Part shown: one piece after another, positions 39,526-52,054 of the stretch
How the letters are laid out: every line of letters starts with the position of its first letter
Numbering within the stretch: the first letter of the stretch is position 1
Assembly: GCF_026659735.1 (NCBI RefSeq)
Contig: NZ_JANSKK010000007.1
Span: 124,001-188,000, forward strand
Length of the DNA stretch: 64,000 nucleotides
DNA from: Staphylococcus pettenkoferi
GTDB lineage: Bacteria; Bacillota; Bacilli; Staphylococcales; Staphylococcaceae
Reading direction: 5' to 3'
Made by a program: the position numbers and the translations under genes
Notes under the pieces: generated by a model
Seen by the model: only the letters and a program-made list of their open reading frames with translations
Databases searched by the model: none
Told to the model about the DNA's origin: nothing

Positions 39526-40659
39526 TTATTCTCCTTTAAAGAAGCGTTTCGCTCTATCTTTGAAATTAGTTGGTTGCTCTTCTACTTTTTCGCCGCTTTC
39601 TTCAGCAAACTCTCTGAGTAATTCTTTCTGACGATCATTTAGCTTAGTCGGTGTTTGTACATTGACGTTAACGAATAAATCACCGTAACCAAAGCCATGT
39701 ACATTTTTCACACCTTTATCTTTCATTCTGAACTGCTTACCAGTTTGTGTTCCAGCTGGAATAGTAAGCATGACTTTGCTTTTGAGTGTAGGCACTTTGA
39801 TTTCGTCACCTAGTGCTGCTTGAGTAAATGTAATGTTGAGATTGTAGAAGATGTCGTCGCCCTCACGTTCAAACGTTTGAGAAGGTTTCACGCGGAAGAC
39901 GATGAATAAGTCACCTTGAGGTCCGCCGTTTTCACCTGGCGCACCTTCGCCGGCAAGTCGGATTTGTTGTTCATTGTCGACACCTTCCGGGATTTTAACG
40001 TTAATTTTAACGTTTTTATTTTCAGTTCCTTTACCATGGCAAGTTTGACATTTTTCTTCAAACTCTTGACCAGAACCATTACAAACCGGACATACTTTTT
40101 CGCTTCTTACGCGGCCGAGAATCGTATTCTGTTCAACTGATACATGTCCTGCACCATTACAATAGTGACATGTTTTTTTCTTAGTTCCAGGTTTAGCGCC
40201 TTCACCATGACAAGTGTGACAAGTCACATCTTTGCGAATTGATATTTCTTTCTCAGCACCAAATACAGCTTCGTCGAAAGTAATTGTCATGTTGTATTGT
40301 AAGTCGTCACCTTTACGTGGTGCATTCGGATCACGTTGACGACCACCGCCGAAGAACGAGCTGAAGATATCTTCGAAGCCGCCGCCAAAGCCACCAAAGT
40401 CTTGGCCGCCACCGAATCCTTGACCGCCAAAGCCGCCTTGAGGGCCATCGTGACCGAATTGGTCATAATTCGCACGTTTATTCTCATCGCTTAGAACTTC
40501 ATAGGCTTCAGAAATCTCTTTAAACTTTTCATCTGCGCCTTCTTCTTGGTTAATATCAGGATGATACTTTTTAGATAGTTTACGATAAGCCTTTTTGATT
40601 TCGTCTTTAGAAGCATCTTTGCTGACACCTAAGACCTCATAATAATCTCTTTTGGCCAA
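39526..40659 (-). CDS. dnaJ: Chaperone DnaJ (Hsp40)
   Basis: 377 residues from a TTG start (40657-40659), which gives the standard [26 protein letters not shown] lies 5 nt upstream. J domain with HPD (YHPDI), Gly/Phe-rich linker (about 75-110), four CxxCxGxG zinc repeats ([36 protein letters not shown]) and the client-binding C-domain. It stimulates DnaK ATPase. A long upstream extension of the frame is not supported. Confidence 0.95.
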   Translation of the reverse strand: MAKRDYYEVLGVSKDASKDEIKKAYRKLSKKYHPDINQEEGADEKFKEISEAYEVLSDENKRANYDQFGHDGPQGGFGGQGFGGGQDFGGFGGGFEDIFSSFFGGGRQRDPNAPRKGDDLQYNMTITFDEAVFGAEKEISIRKDVTCHTCHGEGAKPGTKKKTCHYCNGAGHVSVEQNTILGRVRSEKVCPVCNGSGQEFEEKCQTCHGKGTENKNVKINVKIPEGVDNEQQIRLAGEGAPGENGGPQGDLFIVFRVKPSQTFEREGDDIFYNLNITFTQAALGDEIKVPTLKSKVMLTIPAGTQTGKQFRMKDKGVKNVHGFGYGDLFVNVNVQTPTKLNDRQKELLREFAEESGEKVEEQPTNFKDRAKRFFKGE

Positions 40660-40704
40660 TTGATCTCTCTCCTTTAACGATATTTTCTTGATTAAAAAGG
40701 AAAA

Positions 40705-40735
40705 AGTCAAAGCCAATGTTCAATTGACTTTGACT
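40705..40735 (-). terminator. Hairpin with T-tract between dnaK and dnaJ
   Basis: Minus strand: AGTCAAAGTCAAT pairs over 13 bp (one G-U) with ATTGGCTTTGACT, loop TGAAC, followed by TTTTTCCTTTTT. It looks like a partial terminator inside the operon that would lower dnaJ relative to dnaK, or an mRNA processing/stability element. Confidence 0.7.
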
Positions 40736-40778
40736 TATGTTGGCTAAGCAATTGTTTCACATATTTGATTGTGATGCA

Positions 40779-42647
<1,869 letters not shown>

Positions 42648-42675
42648 TCAGTTAGTGTTGTGATTTATCTATTTA

Positions 42676-43332
42676 TTATTGATTTACTTTAACCATTGAA
42701 GGTCGAAGTACACGGTCTTTCAATTTATATCCTGTTTGTAGTTCTTGAGTGATTTGACCTGATTCATAATCAGGGTTATCATCTTGCATTACTGCTTGAT
42801 GATAGTTAGGGTCAAATTGTTCACCGTCTGTTTTGATAACTTCGAGTCCGTTATCTTCTAGTGCTTTTAGCAAGCTTTCGTGAACCATTTTAACGCCTTT
42901 TTGAAGTGATTGAAACTGTTCATCTTCACCTTCGATTTGCAATGCGCGTTCGATGTTGTCAATCGTAGGTAAGATGTCAGTAAGTACACTTTGAGATTGA
43001 TATTTCTTCATCGTTTGATTTTCTTTTTGTAAGCGGCGTTTATAATTTTCGAATTCCGCGTACAATCTTAAATATTTGTCTTCATTTTCTTTAACTTGTT
43101 CTTTTAATTGTTGAATCTCTTCATCTTTAGGATCAACATTTTCTTCCTCATCAGCAGTTGATTCTTCATCTGATGTCGGTTGTGAAGATGATTCATTTTG
43201 AGCGTCAGAATTAACATCAGTTTGTTCAGCTGATGCTTGATCTTCTGAAGTTTCTTGCTCTACATCTTGAGATTGAACCTCTTCCTCTTGAGCATCAGTT
43301 TGACTGTTGACTGATTCATTTTTTTCTGCCAT
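42676..43332 (-). CDS. grpE: Nucleotide exchange factor GrpE
   Basis: 218 residues from ATG 43332 (SD GGAGG). The first 70 residues are an acidic, low-complexity Gln/Glu/Ser tract that is disordered. Then a long dimerising helix ([32 protein letters not shown]) and a beta domain ending RPSMVKVNQ. It releases ADP from DnaK. About 10 residues longer than in S. aureus, all in the acidic arm. Confidence 0.94.
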   Translation of the reverse strand: MAEKNESVNSQTDAQEEEVQSQDVEQETSEDQASAEQTDVNSDAQNESSSQPTSDEESTADEEENVDPKDEEIQQLKEQVKENEDKYLRLYAEFENYKRRLQKENQTMKKYQSQSVLTDILPTIDNIERALQIEGEDEQFQSLQKGVKMVHESLLKALEDNGLEVIKTDGEQFDPNYHQAVMQDDNPDYESGQITQELQTGYKLKDRVLRPSMVKVNQ

Positions 43333-43356
43333 TGTCTGCCCTCCAATTGTCACGTC

Positions 43357-44337
43357 TTACCAAATTGCATTTAGCAACTGAATAACGTTTTGATATCGCA
43401 TTGCAATTGGTCCGATAATTGCAATTTGTCCACGTAAATTATCATCGATATGATAATCACTTGTAATGATGGAAATGTCGCTTAAATGATCGTCAATCTC
43501 ATCCCCTATCTTAACGTTAATCGGTGCATCAGACATCGAATCTAATAACTGCGTAATCTTATGTGATTCAATGTACTGTAAGATAGGTTGGATTGATGAT
43601 ACATTCTGTTCATTTAACGCATCAATTAGTTTAACCTTTCCACCGGTAAAAATGCCATTACTTTGTTCATCAATATGCACTTCCAAAGATGAGACGAGGT
43701 TTTTAATAAAATCTCGCTCAGTTGGAGAATTAGTGAACATATTAATTTCACTATCAAAACGAACATCTCGTTGATGTTTGAATTGCGCACTGACGAAATT
43801 TGCTATCTTTGTAAGTGTTTCGTTAGTCAACGGAGCTTGTGATGCGAGATGCAAATGTTCGACATGGCCTGAAGTGAAAACGACAATCATAATGACAAGA
43901 AATGCATTTGCTCGAACCAAATGAATGTCATTAATTACATCTTGTTTATGATCTGGTCTCATTACCAACGTTGTGTACTGTGACGCTTTAGAAATTTCAT
44001 CCGCAAATTCACTGAGTGCAGACGAAATATTGTAATGATTGGAAGCCATTAGCGTCTTCAAACGTTGGGTCTTACTTTGTTGTTGATGAGATGCTTGATC
44101 CAATAGATAATCTACATGATGTCTGAAACCTTGCACTGAAGGTGTTCTTCCTGAAGACGTGTGTGTCTTCTCAATAAGGTCAAACTCTTCTAAAGCTTTC
44201 ATCTCATTGCGAATCGTTGCTGGACTAACATCGAGTTGATGTCGTTCAATCAACGTCTTTGAACCTATTGGATGTCCTAAATCAACATAATCTTCAACAA
44301 TTGCATTCAGTATGCTTAATTGTCTCTCAGTTATCAT
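43357..44337 (-). CDS. hrcA: Heat-inducible transcription repressor HrcA
   Basis: 326 residues. Winged HTH at about 1-75 ([40 protein letters not shown]), then GAF-like dimerisation domain ending [13 protein letters not shown]. Binds the CIRCE element right upstream and represses its own operon until GroE is titrated by unfolded proteins. First gene of hrcA-grpE-dnaK-dnaJ-prmA-rsmE-mtaB. Confidence 0.96.
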   Translation of the reverse strand: MITERQLSILNAIVEDYVDLGHPIGSKTLIERHQLDVSPATIRNEMKALEEFDLIEKTHTSSGRTPSVQGFRHHVDYLLDQASHQQQSKTQRLKTLMASNHYNISSALSEFADEISKASQYTTLVMRPDHKQDVINDIHLVRANAFLVIMIVVFTSGHVEHLHLASQAPLTNETLTKIANFVSAQFKHQRDVRFDSEINMFTNSPTERDFIKNLVSSLEVHIDEQSNGIFTGGKVKLIDALNEQNVSSIQPILQYIESHKITQLLDSMSDAPINVKIGDEIDDHLSDISIITSDYHIDDNLRGQIAIIGPIAMRYQNVIQLLNAIW

Positions 44338-44349
44338 GTTTTCACCTCA

Positions 44350-44381
44350 TTAGCACTCTTTTGTTTCAAGTGCTAATTATA
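44350..44381 (-). promoter_or_regulatory. CIRCE operator and -10 of the dnaK operon
   Basis: TTAGCACTC (44350-44358), 9-nt spacer and AAGTGCTAA (44368-44376) form the HrcA binding site, with one departure from the perfect 9-bp arm (GAGTGCTAA). A minus-strand TATAAT (44376-44381) abuts it, so bound HrcA would block RNA polymerase directly. The site is also in the mRNA 5' end near the SD. Confidence 0.9.
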
Positions 44382-44448
44382 ATTTATCAAATTGGTCAAA
44401 GTAAGTCAATGTTAAAGCACGCTTTTTTGAAAAAATTTTTGAGAAAGT

Positions 44449-45573
44449 TTATACGCTGAGTAAAAATGCTTCAAATACTTCATTGCCAATCACTTTGCCT
44501 CTTTCAGTTAGCGAGATATATTCATCATTGATTTCAATAAGACCATCTGAAACAAGTTGATTTAATGTTTGACCATAGATTTGATTTATAGATTGATCAA
44601 ATTTTTCTTCAAAGCGTTTGATACTTACACCTTTGTTCATTCGTAAACCTAAGAACATCTCTTCTTCCATTTGCTCTTGAATTGTAGGTCGAGTTGAGTT
44701 TAGAACGGGTCGTTCCCCCGCTTGAATCTTTTTAATGTAATGATTGACAGGATTAACATTGGTATAACGCTCACCATCAACATAACCACTGGCACCAGCG
44801 CCGAAACCGTAGTATCCCTCGTTTTTCCAATATACTTTATTATGTTCAGATTCATGTCCTTTTTTAGCAAAGTTAGAGATCTCATATTGATGGAAACTGG
44901 TTCGATTGAGCCGTTCTATTAAATACGTATACATTTCCTCCCCAACATCTTCTGAAGGTAACTTGAGCTTTCCTTTACGATACATATTATAGAATTGCGT
45001 TTGTGGTTCCAATATGAGACCGTAACTGGAAATATGATCAATGTTTAGTGAAAGTGCAATATCTAAACTTTCTTTGAAATCATCTAAACTTTGCTGTGGT
45101 AAATGATACATTAAATCTAAACTTATCGATTCAATGCCGACTTGACGCGCGTTATCTATAGCTTGATAAATATCTTCTGGCACATGTGTACGACCGAGTA
45201 GTTCCAGGAGTTGTGGATTAAAAGTTTGCACACCCATTGATAAGCGGTTTACACCATATTTTTTGAGCAGACGAACTTTGTTCAGCGTTAACTCATCGGG
45301 GTTGGCTTCGAAGCTAAATTCATCTTCAATAGTGAACAATGACGTGATGGCTTGAAGTAATCTTTCTAGCTGTGTTTCAGATAAAGCGGTTGGCGTTCCA
45401 CCTCCCACAAATAATGTTTTAAGCTGACGTACTTCACTTGTCTCCATTTCCTTAATCAAACAACTGAGATATTCATCCACGGGCTGATTCTGTATAAAAT
45501 ATTTATTGAAATCACAATAAGTACAAATACGAACACAGAATGGTATATGAATATAGGCACTTTGAACTTTCAT
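44449..45573 (-). CDS. hemW: Radical SAM heme chaperone HemW
   Basis: 374 residues from ATG 45573; an earlier GTG lies within the SD. The radical-SAM cluster cysteines are C13, C17 and C20 (CVRICTYC), followed by FVGGGTPTALS, SMGVQTF and the C-terminal HemN-like helical domain. It has the CxxxCxxC form of HemW, not true coproporphyrinogen oxidase HemN, so a heme-inserting role for respiratory enzymes is likely. Located between lepA and hrcA, as in Bacillus. Confidence 0.92.
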   Translation of the reverse strand: MKVQSAYIHIPFCVRICTYCDFNKYFIQNQPVDEYLSCLIKEMETSEVRQLKTLFVGGGTPTALSETQLERLLQAITSLFTIEDEFSFEANPDELTLNKVRLLKKYGVNRLSMGVQTFNPQLLELLGRTHVPEDIYQAIDNARQVGIESISLDLMYHLPQQSLDDFKESLDIALSLNIDHISSYGLILEPQTQFYNMYRKGKLKLPSEDVGEEMYTYLIERLNRTSFHQYEISNFAKKGHESEHNKVYWKNEGYYGFGAGASGYVDGERYTNVNPVNHYIKKIQAGERPVLNSTRPTIQEQMEEEMFLGLRMNKGVSIKRFEEKFDQSINQIYGQTLNQLVSDGLIEINDEYISLTERGKVIGNEVFEAFLLSV

Positions 45574-45595
45574 GCTAACCCTCACTTTTTCTTGA

Positions 45596-45637
45596 AAAAC
45601 GAAAGGTGAACTCCATGAAATGTCTGGAATTCACCCT
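45596..45637 (-). terminator. Hairpin between lepA and hemW
   Basis: Minus strand: AGGGTGAATTCCA pairs with TGGAGTTCACCT, followed by TTCGTTTTTC, 19 nt after the lepA stop. Partial or full termination of lepA transcription before hemW. Confidence 0.7.
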
Positions 45638-45655
45638 TGCCTTTACGAGTATATA

Positions 45656-47479
45656 TTATTCGTCGTCCATCTTAAGGACTGCTAAGAATGCATCTTGTGG
45701 TATTTCTACGTTCCCCACTGCTTTCATTTTAGCTTTACCAGCTTTTTGTTTTTCTAATAGTTTACGCTTACGGCTAATGTCCCCGCCGTAACATTTAGAT
45801 AGAACATTTTTACCCATTGATTTAATGTTCGTACGAGCAACGATTTTTTGACCAATTGCTGCTTGCACTGGCACTTCGAATTGTTGACGAGGTATTAATG
45901 TTTTCAGCTTTTCAACTAAAGCTTTACCTCTTTCATAAGCAAAGTCACGATGTACGATAAAGCTCAATGCATCAATTTTGTCACCATTAAGTAAAATGTC
46001 CATCTTAACGAGGTTACTTTCCTTGTTATCGATAAATTCGTAATCAAATGATGCGTAGCCTTTCGTTTGAGACTTCAATTGATCAAAGAAGTCGAATACT
46101 ACTTCAGCTAATGGAATTTCATAGATGATGTTAACGCGAATATCATCTAAGTAATCCATATTAATAAACTGACCACGTTTGCGTTGACAGAGCTCCATCA
46201 CAGGACCTACATAATCATTAGGAACCATCATTGTAGCTCTGACGAATGGTTCATAGACAGCTTCAATTTGATCACGCTCTGGCATTTGTGCAGGGTTGTC
46301 TACAGACACCTCTTCGCCCGTTTTTAAAATACATTGGTAGATAACAGATGGCGCTGTCGCAATTAATCCGATACCGAACTCTCTCTCAATACGCTCTTGA
46401 ATAATTTCCATGTGGAGCATTCCAAGGAAACCTGTACGATAACCAAAACCTAACGCTTGGGATGACTCAGGTTCAAACTCAAGTGATGAATCGTTAAGTT
46501 GAAGTTTTTCCAGTGCTTCACGTAAATCATTGTAGTCTTTGTTGTCGATTGGGAATAAACCACAGAAGACCATAGGATTCATCTTTTTATAACCTTTTAA
46601 TGGCTCTGGAGCAGGTTGGTTTGCGTGCGTAATCGTATCACCAACACGTGAGTCATCGACATTTTTAATATTTGCGATAATGTAACCTACATCCCCAACA
46701 GTGAGTTCTTCAACAGGTAAATCTTTAGGAGTATTAATTCCAACTTCCGTTACCTCAAACTCTTTGCCTGTAGCCATCATCTTAATACGGTCACCAGCTT
46801 TAACGACACCTTCCATTACACGGATAGCTGAAATGACACCGCGATATGAATCGTATTCAGAGTCGAAGATGAGCGCTTTAAGAGGCGCTTGAGGATCGCC
46901 TTCAGGTGGTGGTACCATTTCGACGACTTGTTCTAGAATTTCTTCGATGCCGATATTAGATTTGGCACTAGCGAGCACTACGTCATCTTGATCTAAACCT
47001 ATAACGTCTTCTAATTCTTGTTTCACTCGTTCAGGTTCAGCTGCTGGCAAGTCAATCTTATTAACAACAGGTAGTAGTTCCAAATCATTATCTAAGGCGA
47101 GGTAAACGTTAGCTAAGGTTTGGGCCTCAATACCTTGTGCTGCATCGACGACTAGAATCGCACCTTCACATGCTGCCAGTGAACGTGAGACTTCATAAGT
47201 GAAATCGACGTGTCCTGGTGTGTCGATTAAATGGAATGTATATGTATTGCCATCTTTAGCATCATATTTTAAACGCACAGCATTCAATTTAATTGTGATA
47301 CCGCGTTCTCTTTCAAGATCCATTGAATCGAGTAATTGATCTTGCATTTCGCGTGATTCAACTGACTTTGTATTCTCTAATATACGGTCAGCTAAAGTTG
47401 ATTTACCGTGGTCAATATGCGCAATAATAGAAAAGTTTCGTATATATTTTCGACGATTTAATCGTTCTTGATTATCCAT
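45656..47479 (-). CDS. lepA: Elongation factor 4 (back-translocase LepA)
   Basis: 607 residues. GTPase domain with [10 protein letters not shown] at 18-27, [24 protein letters not shown] and SAKSNIGI. Domains II, III and V as in EF-G, and the LepA-specific C-terminal domain with [27 protein letters not shown]. It remodels stalled ribosomes and aids 30S assembly. At least one good promoter lies about 60-80 nt upstream. Confidence 0.97.
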   Translation of the reverse strand: MDNQERLNRRKYIRNFSIIAHIDHGKSTLADRILENTKSVESREMQDQLLDSMDLERERGITIKLNAVRLKYDAKDGNTYTFHLIDTPGHVDFTYEVSRSLAACEGAILVVDAAQGIEAQTLANVYLALDNDLELLPVVNKIDLPAAEPERVKQELEDVIGLDQDDVVLASAKSNIGIEEILEQVVEMVPPPEGDPQAPLKALIFDSEYDSYRGVISAIRVMEGVVKAGDRIKMMATGKEFEVTEVGINTPKDLPVEELTVGDVGYIIANIKNVDDSRVGDTITHANQPAPEPLKGYKKMNPMVFCGLFPIDNKDYNDLREALEKLQLNDSSLEFEPESSQALGFGYRTGFLGMLHMEIIQERIEREFGIGLIATAPSVIYQCILKTGEEVSVDNPAQMPERDQIEAVYEPFVRATMMVPNDYVGPVMELCQRKRGQFINMDYLDDIRVNIIYEIPLAEVVFDFFDQLKSQTKGYASFDYEFIDNKESNLVKMDILLNGDKIDALSFIVHRDFAYERGKALVEKLKTLIPRQQFEVPVQAAIGQKIVARTNIKSMGKNVLSKCYGGDISRKRKLLEKQKAGKAKMKAVGNVEIPQDAFLAVLKMDDE

Positions 47480-47529
47480 GTCATATCCTTCTCGCTTTCA
47501 TATTACCCTGATTATTAAACATCTTTGTC

Positions 47530-47558
47530 ATAGTAACGTTTTTAACCTTTAATTGCAA
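47530..47558 (-). promoter_or_regulatory. Proximal lepA promoter
   Basis: Minus strand TTGCAA (47553-47558), 17-bp spacer, TACTAT (47530-47535); start site about 45 nt before the lepA ATG. Confidence 0.6.
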
Positions 47559-47766
47559 GAGTTCTAAGCCGATAGTGTTAAGTCTCAGAACATACTTTTT
47601 GTTCAACCATTTAAAGTTGAAGTTAAATTAAAGGCGGATACCTGTCACCTCATCTTAAACCTATTGTCTAATTATTATTGAGTCACACAGGTTAAGATTA
47701 TTCCTCGGTTGCGATAAATCGCTATTTCATAGTTCTTCCTCTTTACGTTAACATGCTATATCTATT

Positions 47767-47795
47767 ATTATATAAATTATGCAGAGACTTTCCAA
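47767..47795 (-). promoter_or_regulatory. Distal promoter upstream of lepA
   Basis: Minus strand TTGGAA (47790-47795), 17-bp spacer, perfect TATAAT (47767-47772). If used it would give a leader of about 280 nt before lepA that has no clear reading frame; only a tiny Met-Lys-stop frame follows an SD-like AGAGGAAG. The 450-base region between lepA and rpsT holds no other gene that I can see. Confidence 0.5.
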
Positions 47796-47880
47796 TCACT
47801 TATGATACAGTTATAATGTTATGTATCTGTATTAAATAAATGATTGCAGAATGAGAACTGTTTTGATAAAATATTTCTTG

Positions 47881-47908
47881 TTGTAATCAAAAATTATTTT
47901 GATATGGT
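47881..47908 (+). promoter_or_regulatory. Candidate promoter of rpsT
   Basis: TTGTAA (47881-47886), 16-bp spacer, TATGGT (47903-47908), about 25 nt before the start codon, divergent from lepA. Confidence 0.45.
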
Positions 47909-47932
47909 AGCCTAATCTAGGAGGTGACAGAT

Positions 47933-48184
47933 ATGCCAAATATTAAATCTGCAGTTAAACGTGTGAGAAAAACTGAAGAAGTTGAACACCGTAACATTTC
48001 ACAGAAAAACGCTATGCGTACAGCTGTGAAACGTGCTAAAACAGCTATCGAAACAAATGCTAGTGAGAAAGATGAATTAGTGAGCTTCGCACTTAAAAAA
48101 GTCGACAAAGCAGCTCAACGTAATTTAATTCACTCAAATAAAGCGGACAGAATTAAATCAAAATTAATGTCTGCTAGCAAATAA
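47933..48184 (+). CDS. rpsT: Small ribosomal subunit protein bS20
   Basis: 83 residues from ATG 47933 with SD TAGGAGGTGA; an upstream GTG lies in the SD. MPNIKSAVKRVRKTEEVEHRN and the Lys/Arg/Ala-rich long helices are the bS20 signature. Binds the 5' and 3' minor domains of 16S rRNA. The gene runs opposite to its neighbours lepA and holA, the normal arrangement in staphylococci. Confidence 0.97.
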   Translation: MPNIKSAVKRVRKTEEVEHRNISQKNAMRTAVKRAKTAIETNASEKDELVSFALKKVDKAAQRNLIHSNKADRIKSKLMSASK

Positions 48185-48197
48185 TTATTACTTAATT

Positions 48198-48235
48198 AGA
48201 GGCCAAGGCTCGATGAGTCTTAGCCTCTTTTTTTG
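48198..48235 (+). terminator. Intrinsic terminator of rpsT
   Basis: AGAGGCCAAGGCTC pairs with GAGTCTTAGCCTCT and is followed by seven T, 14 nt after the rpsT stop. Confidence 0.88.
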
Positions 48236-48250
48236 TGATTTTAAAAATTG

Positions 48251-49225
48251 TTAGAGAGACAGAATAAACAGTTCTAATATGAGCTGTTTGTCCATATAAG
48301 AAGATTTCAGTTTATAATCTGTTTCAGCACAGTTATTAATAATATTTAAAAGTTGATGCAACTGATAGTAGCGCGCTTGTTGTAAAGCGAGCTTCACTCG
48401 ATAAGGATGCACGTTCACTGTCTTTGCGATTTGTTGTCCACTATACCCTTTCTCATTGAGTATCTTACTTTGGTAGAACAATCGGTAATTACTTGTTATG
48501 AGTGCGAGCAATTTAATAGGCTCCTCTTTCATAGCTATCAAATCTCTCACTAGATGGATCGCTTTGTCTTTATTGCCTTTTTGTATATAGTCGGTGAGTA
48601 AAAAAACATTCTGTTCCAAACTACGGTTTACAATATCATGTACATCTTGACGATTAATCGTTGGACGGTCCCCCAAGAATAACTGTAATTTTTCAAGTTC
48701 TTGTTTAATAATATTGTAATTAATACCTGTCAATTCAATAAATAAGTTCAACGCATCTTCCTTGATATCTTTGTAGTTTTCATGCAAATAACTTTTGATC
48801 CAGTTTTTCATTTCTTTCTCTGACATCTGCTCTATTTTAATCAAGTTGGCTTGTTTCTTGAGCGTCTTTACTAATTTCTTCCGCTCATCTAATTTATTAT
48901 GATTGACTTCAAATATAAGTAACGTCGAACCATCATATTTACTTAAAAAATCAATGAGCCCCTCAATATTTGGATTGACGTCTTTTGGTGCTTTCTCACC
49001 TGTGAAGACGAATGCATTTTGTACTATCACGACTTTTTTATCTGAAAAGAAAGGCATAGTCAATGTTTCTTCAATAATTTGATTCAGTGAGTCTTCGTAC
49101 ATATTGTATCTAATATAGTTAAAGTCATCCTTAGGCTCATCTAAATATTCTTCAACCAGCTCGTTCGCTTTCTTCTCAATGAGTTCAGGAACTTCACCAT
49201 AAATTGTATATATCATGTCGCTCAT
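48251..49225 (-). CDS. holA: DNA polymerase III subunit delta
   Basis: 324 residues, the clamp-loader delta subunit that opens the beta sliding clamp. YTIYGEVPELIEKKANELVEEYL start, central [30 protein letters not shown], and C-terminal collar domain (KQELEKLQLFLG, VHPYRVKLALQQARYY). There are no Walker motifs, as expected for delta. Downstream of the comE operon, as in Bacillus (yqeN). Confidence 0.92.
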   Translation of the reverse strand: MSDMIYTIYGEVPELIEKKANELVEEYLDEPKDDFNYIRYNMYEDSLNQIIEETLTMPFFSDKKVVIVQNAFVFTGEKAPKDVNPNIEGLIDFLSKYDGSTLLIFEVNHNKLDERKKLVKTLKKQANLIKIEQMSEKEMKNWIKSYLHENYKDIKEDALNLFIELTGINYNIIKQELEKLQLFLGDRPTINRQDVHDIVNRSLEQNVFLLTDYIQKGNKDKAIHLVRDLIAMKEEPIKLLALITSNYRLFYQSKILNEKGYSGQQIAKTVNVHPYRVKLALQQARYYQLHQLLNIINNCAETDYKLKSSYMDKQLILELFILSL

Positions 49226-49285
49226 AGTGTATTAGCTTCCTTTCTACTTCAACATCGCTTATTTATTATAGCATGTATGACGACG

Positions 49286-51520
49286 TTATTCCGACGATTT
49301 TAAAGGCTCATATATTTTCCATGGCTTTAGCATACGCTCAATAGAAGTTTCTAAATCAAGTGTGATTTCACCATTCTCGACCGTGCTCAGTATTGCTGAT
49401 TGGTTATCGTTCAATCTCTCTTCAACTTCTTTGTTTGGTAAATGATAGCGATTATTTTTACCGGCTGAAATGAGACTCACACGAGGATGGATAGCATCGA
49501 TAAAAGCTTGACTGGAACTCGTCTTACTACCGTGATGTCCTACTTTCAGAATATCAATTGGAGGCAATTGATATTGTTGCAATAATGTCTCTTCATTTTT
49601 CACTGTGGCATCTCCCATGAAGAGTAAGTGTTTATCTCGGAATTGCATTAAAGTGATGATACAGTGTTCGTTTAAATCATCACTCGTATCATGCGTCGCA
49701 TCTAGTAATTGTAGTTGATATTCATCAAAATTGAGTTGTGGCATTTGTCGAAAATCTATAACGTTCCCTTTCCACTGACTCAAACGTTCGGTAAGATGTG
49801 TGAGCTGTTGTGGTGTATAACTATGAGGGTTGAGAATAAGATGTTTTACTTTAATTTGTGTGAGTAAATAGTCCAATTCTCCCATATGATCCGCATGCGG
49901 GTGAGTAATAATTAAATAGTCTATACTCGTAATATTTCTCTTTTTAAAAGTTGGAAGAATATGGTACTTACTAATTTGATGTTTATCGACTTCTCCTGGA
50001 CGAAGATGTTTACCTCCTGTATCAATCATCAAAGTCTGTCCCTTTTTACTTTCAACTAAAAACGCATCTCCTTGTCCTACATTGAGCATGGTCAAACGAT
50101 TAACATGATGAGCCGGGAAAAATTGTAGAATTAAAAATAAGCTTATACAAATTGTAAGAGCAGTTATAAACCGCCGAGCCACAAAGAAGTATAATATGCT
50201 TAATAAAATAAGCAACAATGATGTCAGCAACAATTCATTTAACTGCGGAATAAACCATTTAAAATGACTGAGTTGTAAAATCCAACGTACGATATAATCA
50301 TGAATATTAAACATCACATTAATGAAATAATCTAGTGTATTTAAAGGTATCTTTAAATGTAACCAAGCAAAGTAAAATATTGCTAGCGGAAATAAAACAA
50401 TTGAATAAAATGGTACAAAAATGAGATTAGCAAATAGCCCTATCCATTGTACTTCGTTAAAATGAATGGCACTAATGAGAAAAGAACCGAGTTGAGCTAT
50501 AAATGTCATGTAAAGCAAACTTTTAATGACTGAAGTTTGGTCTAGCAGTGGTTGTGACAATAAGATAAAAAGTGTGATTAAGTAAGAAAATTGAAAACCA
50601 ATATCGAATAAAAAATGTGGAAAAATAAGCGTTAATAAAATAAATGAGGTGCCTACGATATCTAATGCATGATGGTAAAAGCGCGATGGAATCAGAATGA
50701 CTAACATAACTGTAAAAATGGATCTGAGTGCGCTAGGCGCTAAATCAGTATAAAGACCATAAACTGGTAACAAAAACAATAAAGTGAGTTTAATATAGAA
50801 CAATGGCACGTTCAGTCTTAGAAGTAACGCATACGTAATCGAACATATAATCGCAATATGAGAGCCACTTACTGCAATGAGATGATAAATACCTAAACGC
50901 TTTACTTCTGAGACTTCTTGTTCACTTAAATAACTCGTATCTCCGGATACGAGCGCAATTATACGACCTGGATGTTCTAGATGAGTATGAGAAATTTGTT
51001 GATAGATAAAGTTTTTATGTCGTTCAATCAAACTGAGAGAAGCTTTCGAATTCGCTTGACAACTGTTTAAATTAATATCTTTAATAAAGAAATACTGCGG
51101 ACTATATGGAGAATCACTTAAATACTTTAGATCCCCTTTGACCTCACATTGGGTTCCGGGAGCTAAGAGAGGTATCTTGTTAGATTGTTTTAAAAAATAA
51201 TGATAAGAATATGAATTATCATTTATGGAGATGTGGCCGCGAAGTGCTGATCCATTATTCATCGCTTGATCGGTAAAAGTCGCACGCCCTTGAAGTTCAG
51301 GATGCAACAACTGCGCACTGTATGCTTGTTGATGACGCAAATCTTGATAATGAAAGTAATATCCACTGACCCATGGCAATATGAGGCAGCCTACTGTAAT
51401 TAATTTGCTAACTTGCTTGCGATACACTATAACTATTAAAGTTAACAACAAACATACAGCCATGTAACGGTGGTAAAGAAAGAGAATACCTATTAGGTAA
51501 GCGAGTGTTAAATAAAACAT
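49286..51520 (-). CDS. comEC: DNA internalisation channel ComEC/Rec2
   Basis: 744 residues. An N-terminal OB-like extracellular domain (about 55-165) lies between membrane helices. The competence domain (about 185-440) has many helices with LIAVSGSHIAIICSI, and LSQP. The C-terminal metallo-beta-lactamase-like domain (about 480-720) carries TMLNVGQGDAFLVES, HPHADHMGEL and VGHHGSKTSSSQAF. It forms the channel for single-stranded DNA. No stop or frameshift, in contrast to comGB. Only 1 nt separates it from comEB. Confidence 0.93.
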   Translation of the reverse strand: MFYLTLAYLIGILFLYHRYMAVCLLLTLIVIVYRKQVSKLITVGCLILPWVSGYYFHYQDLRHQQAYSAQLLHPELQGRATFTDQAMNNGSALRGHISINDNSYSYHYFLKQSNKIPLLAPGTQCEVKGDLKYLSDSPYSPQYFFIKDINLNSCQANSKASLSLIERHKNFIYQQISHTHLEHPGRIIALVSGDTSYLSEQEVSEVKRLGIYHLIAVSGSHIAIICSITYALLLRLNVPLFYIKLTLLFLLPVYGLYTDLAPSALRSIFTVMLVILIPSRFYHHALDIVGTSFILLTLIFPHFLFDIGFQFSYLITLFILLSQPLLDQTSVIKSLLYMTFIAQLGSFLISAIHFNEVQWIGLFANLIFVPFYSIVLFPLAIFYFAWLHLKIPLNTLDYFINVMFNIHDYIVRWILQLSHFKWFIPQLNELLLTSLLLILLSILYFFVARRFITALTICISLFLILQFFPAHHVNRLTMLNVGQGDAFLVESKKGQTLMIDTGGKHLRPGEVDKHQISKYHILPTFKKRNITSIDYLIITHPHADHMGELDYLLTQIKVKHLILNPHSYTPQQLTHLTERLSQWKGNVIDFRQMPQLNFDEYQLQLLDATHDTSDDLNEHCIITLMQFRDKHLLFMGDATVKNEETLLQQYQLPPIDILKVGHHGSKTSSSQAFIDAIHPRVSLISAGKNNRYHLPNKEVEERLNDNQSAILSTVENGEITLDLETSIERMLKPWKIYEPLKSSE

Positions 51521-51521
51521 C

Positions 51522-51980
51522 TTAGTCCATTAAATACTGCGCGACATTCTCTTTATCGAATGGAATTTTCTTATATTCAATATGAGATTGATTGAGCAGT
51601 TTCAGAGCATAGTCATGGTTATGATAATCTTCTGCATAATAAATCTTCTTAATTCCTGCTTGAATAATTGACTTTGTGCAATTTAGGCAAGGAAAATGAG
51701 TGACATAAATAGTCGCCCCTTCCGTTGATACACCTTGTTTTGCGCATTGCAGCAAAGCGTTCATCTCTGCATGAATCGTGCGTATACAATGACCATCTTC
51801 TATGAGACAGCCTTCATCGATACAGTGTACTTCACCAGCAACTGAACCATTATACCCTCCTGCAATAATACGATTATCTTTCACTATCGTTGCGCCTACT
51901 GAGAGGCGTGTACAAGTTGATCGTAACGCAAGTAGATGGCTTTGTGCCATAAAGTACTCTTCCCATTGTAATCGTTTCAT
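51522..51980 (-). CDS. comEB: ComEB, dCMP deaminase family protein
   Basis: 152 residues with the zinc deaminase motifs HAE (H70-A71-E72) and PCLNC (97-101). Further Cys/His (CIDEGC, GHC) are typical of dCMP deaminases. Converts dCMP to dUMP for dTTP supply; it is not needed for transformation in B. subtilis although it is in the comE operon. Lies between comEA (74 nt) and comEC (1 nt). Confidence 0.92.
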   Translation of the reverse strand: MKRLQWEEYFMAQSHLLALRSTCTRLSVGATIVKDNRIIAGGYNGSVAGEVHCIDEGCLIEDGHCIRTIHAEMNALLQCAKQGVSTEGATIYVTHFPCLNCTKSIIQAGIKKIYYAEDYHNHDYALKLLNQSHIEYKKIPFDKENVAQYLMD

Positions 51981-52054
51981 CTTTGGTCCTCCGTGTTCTA
52001 TTCTTGATTTAATACTTCTAGGTTAAGTCTTACAGCGTTAGAATGCAATAGATT

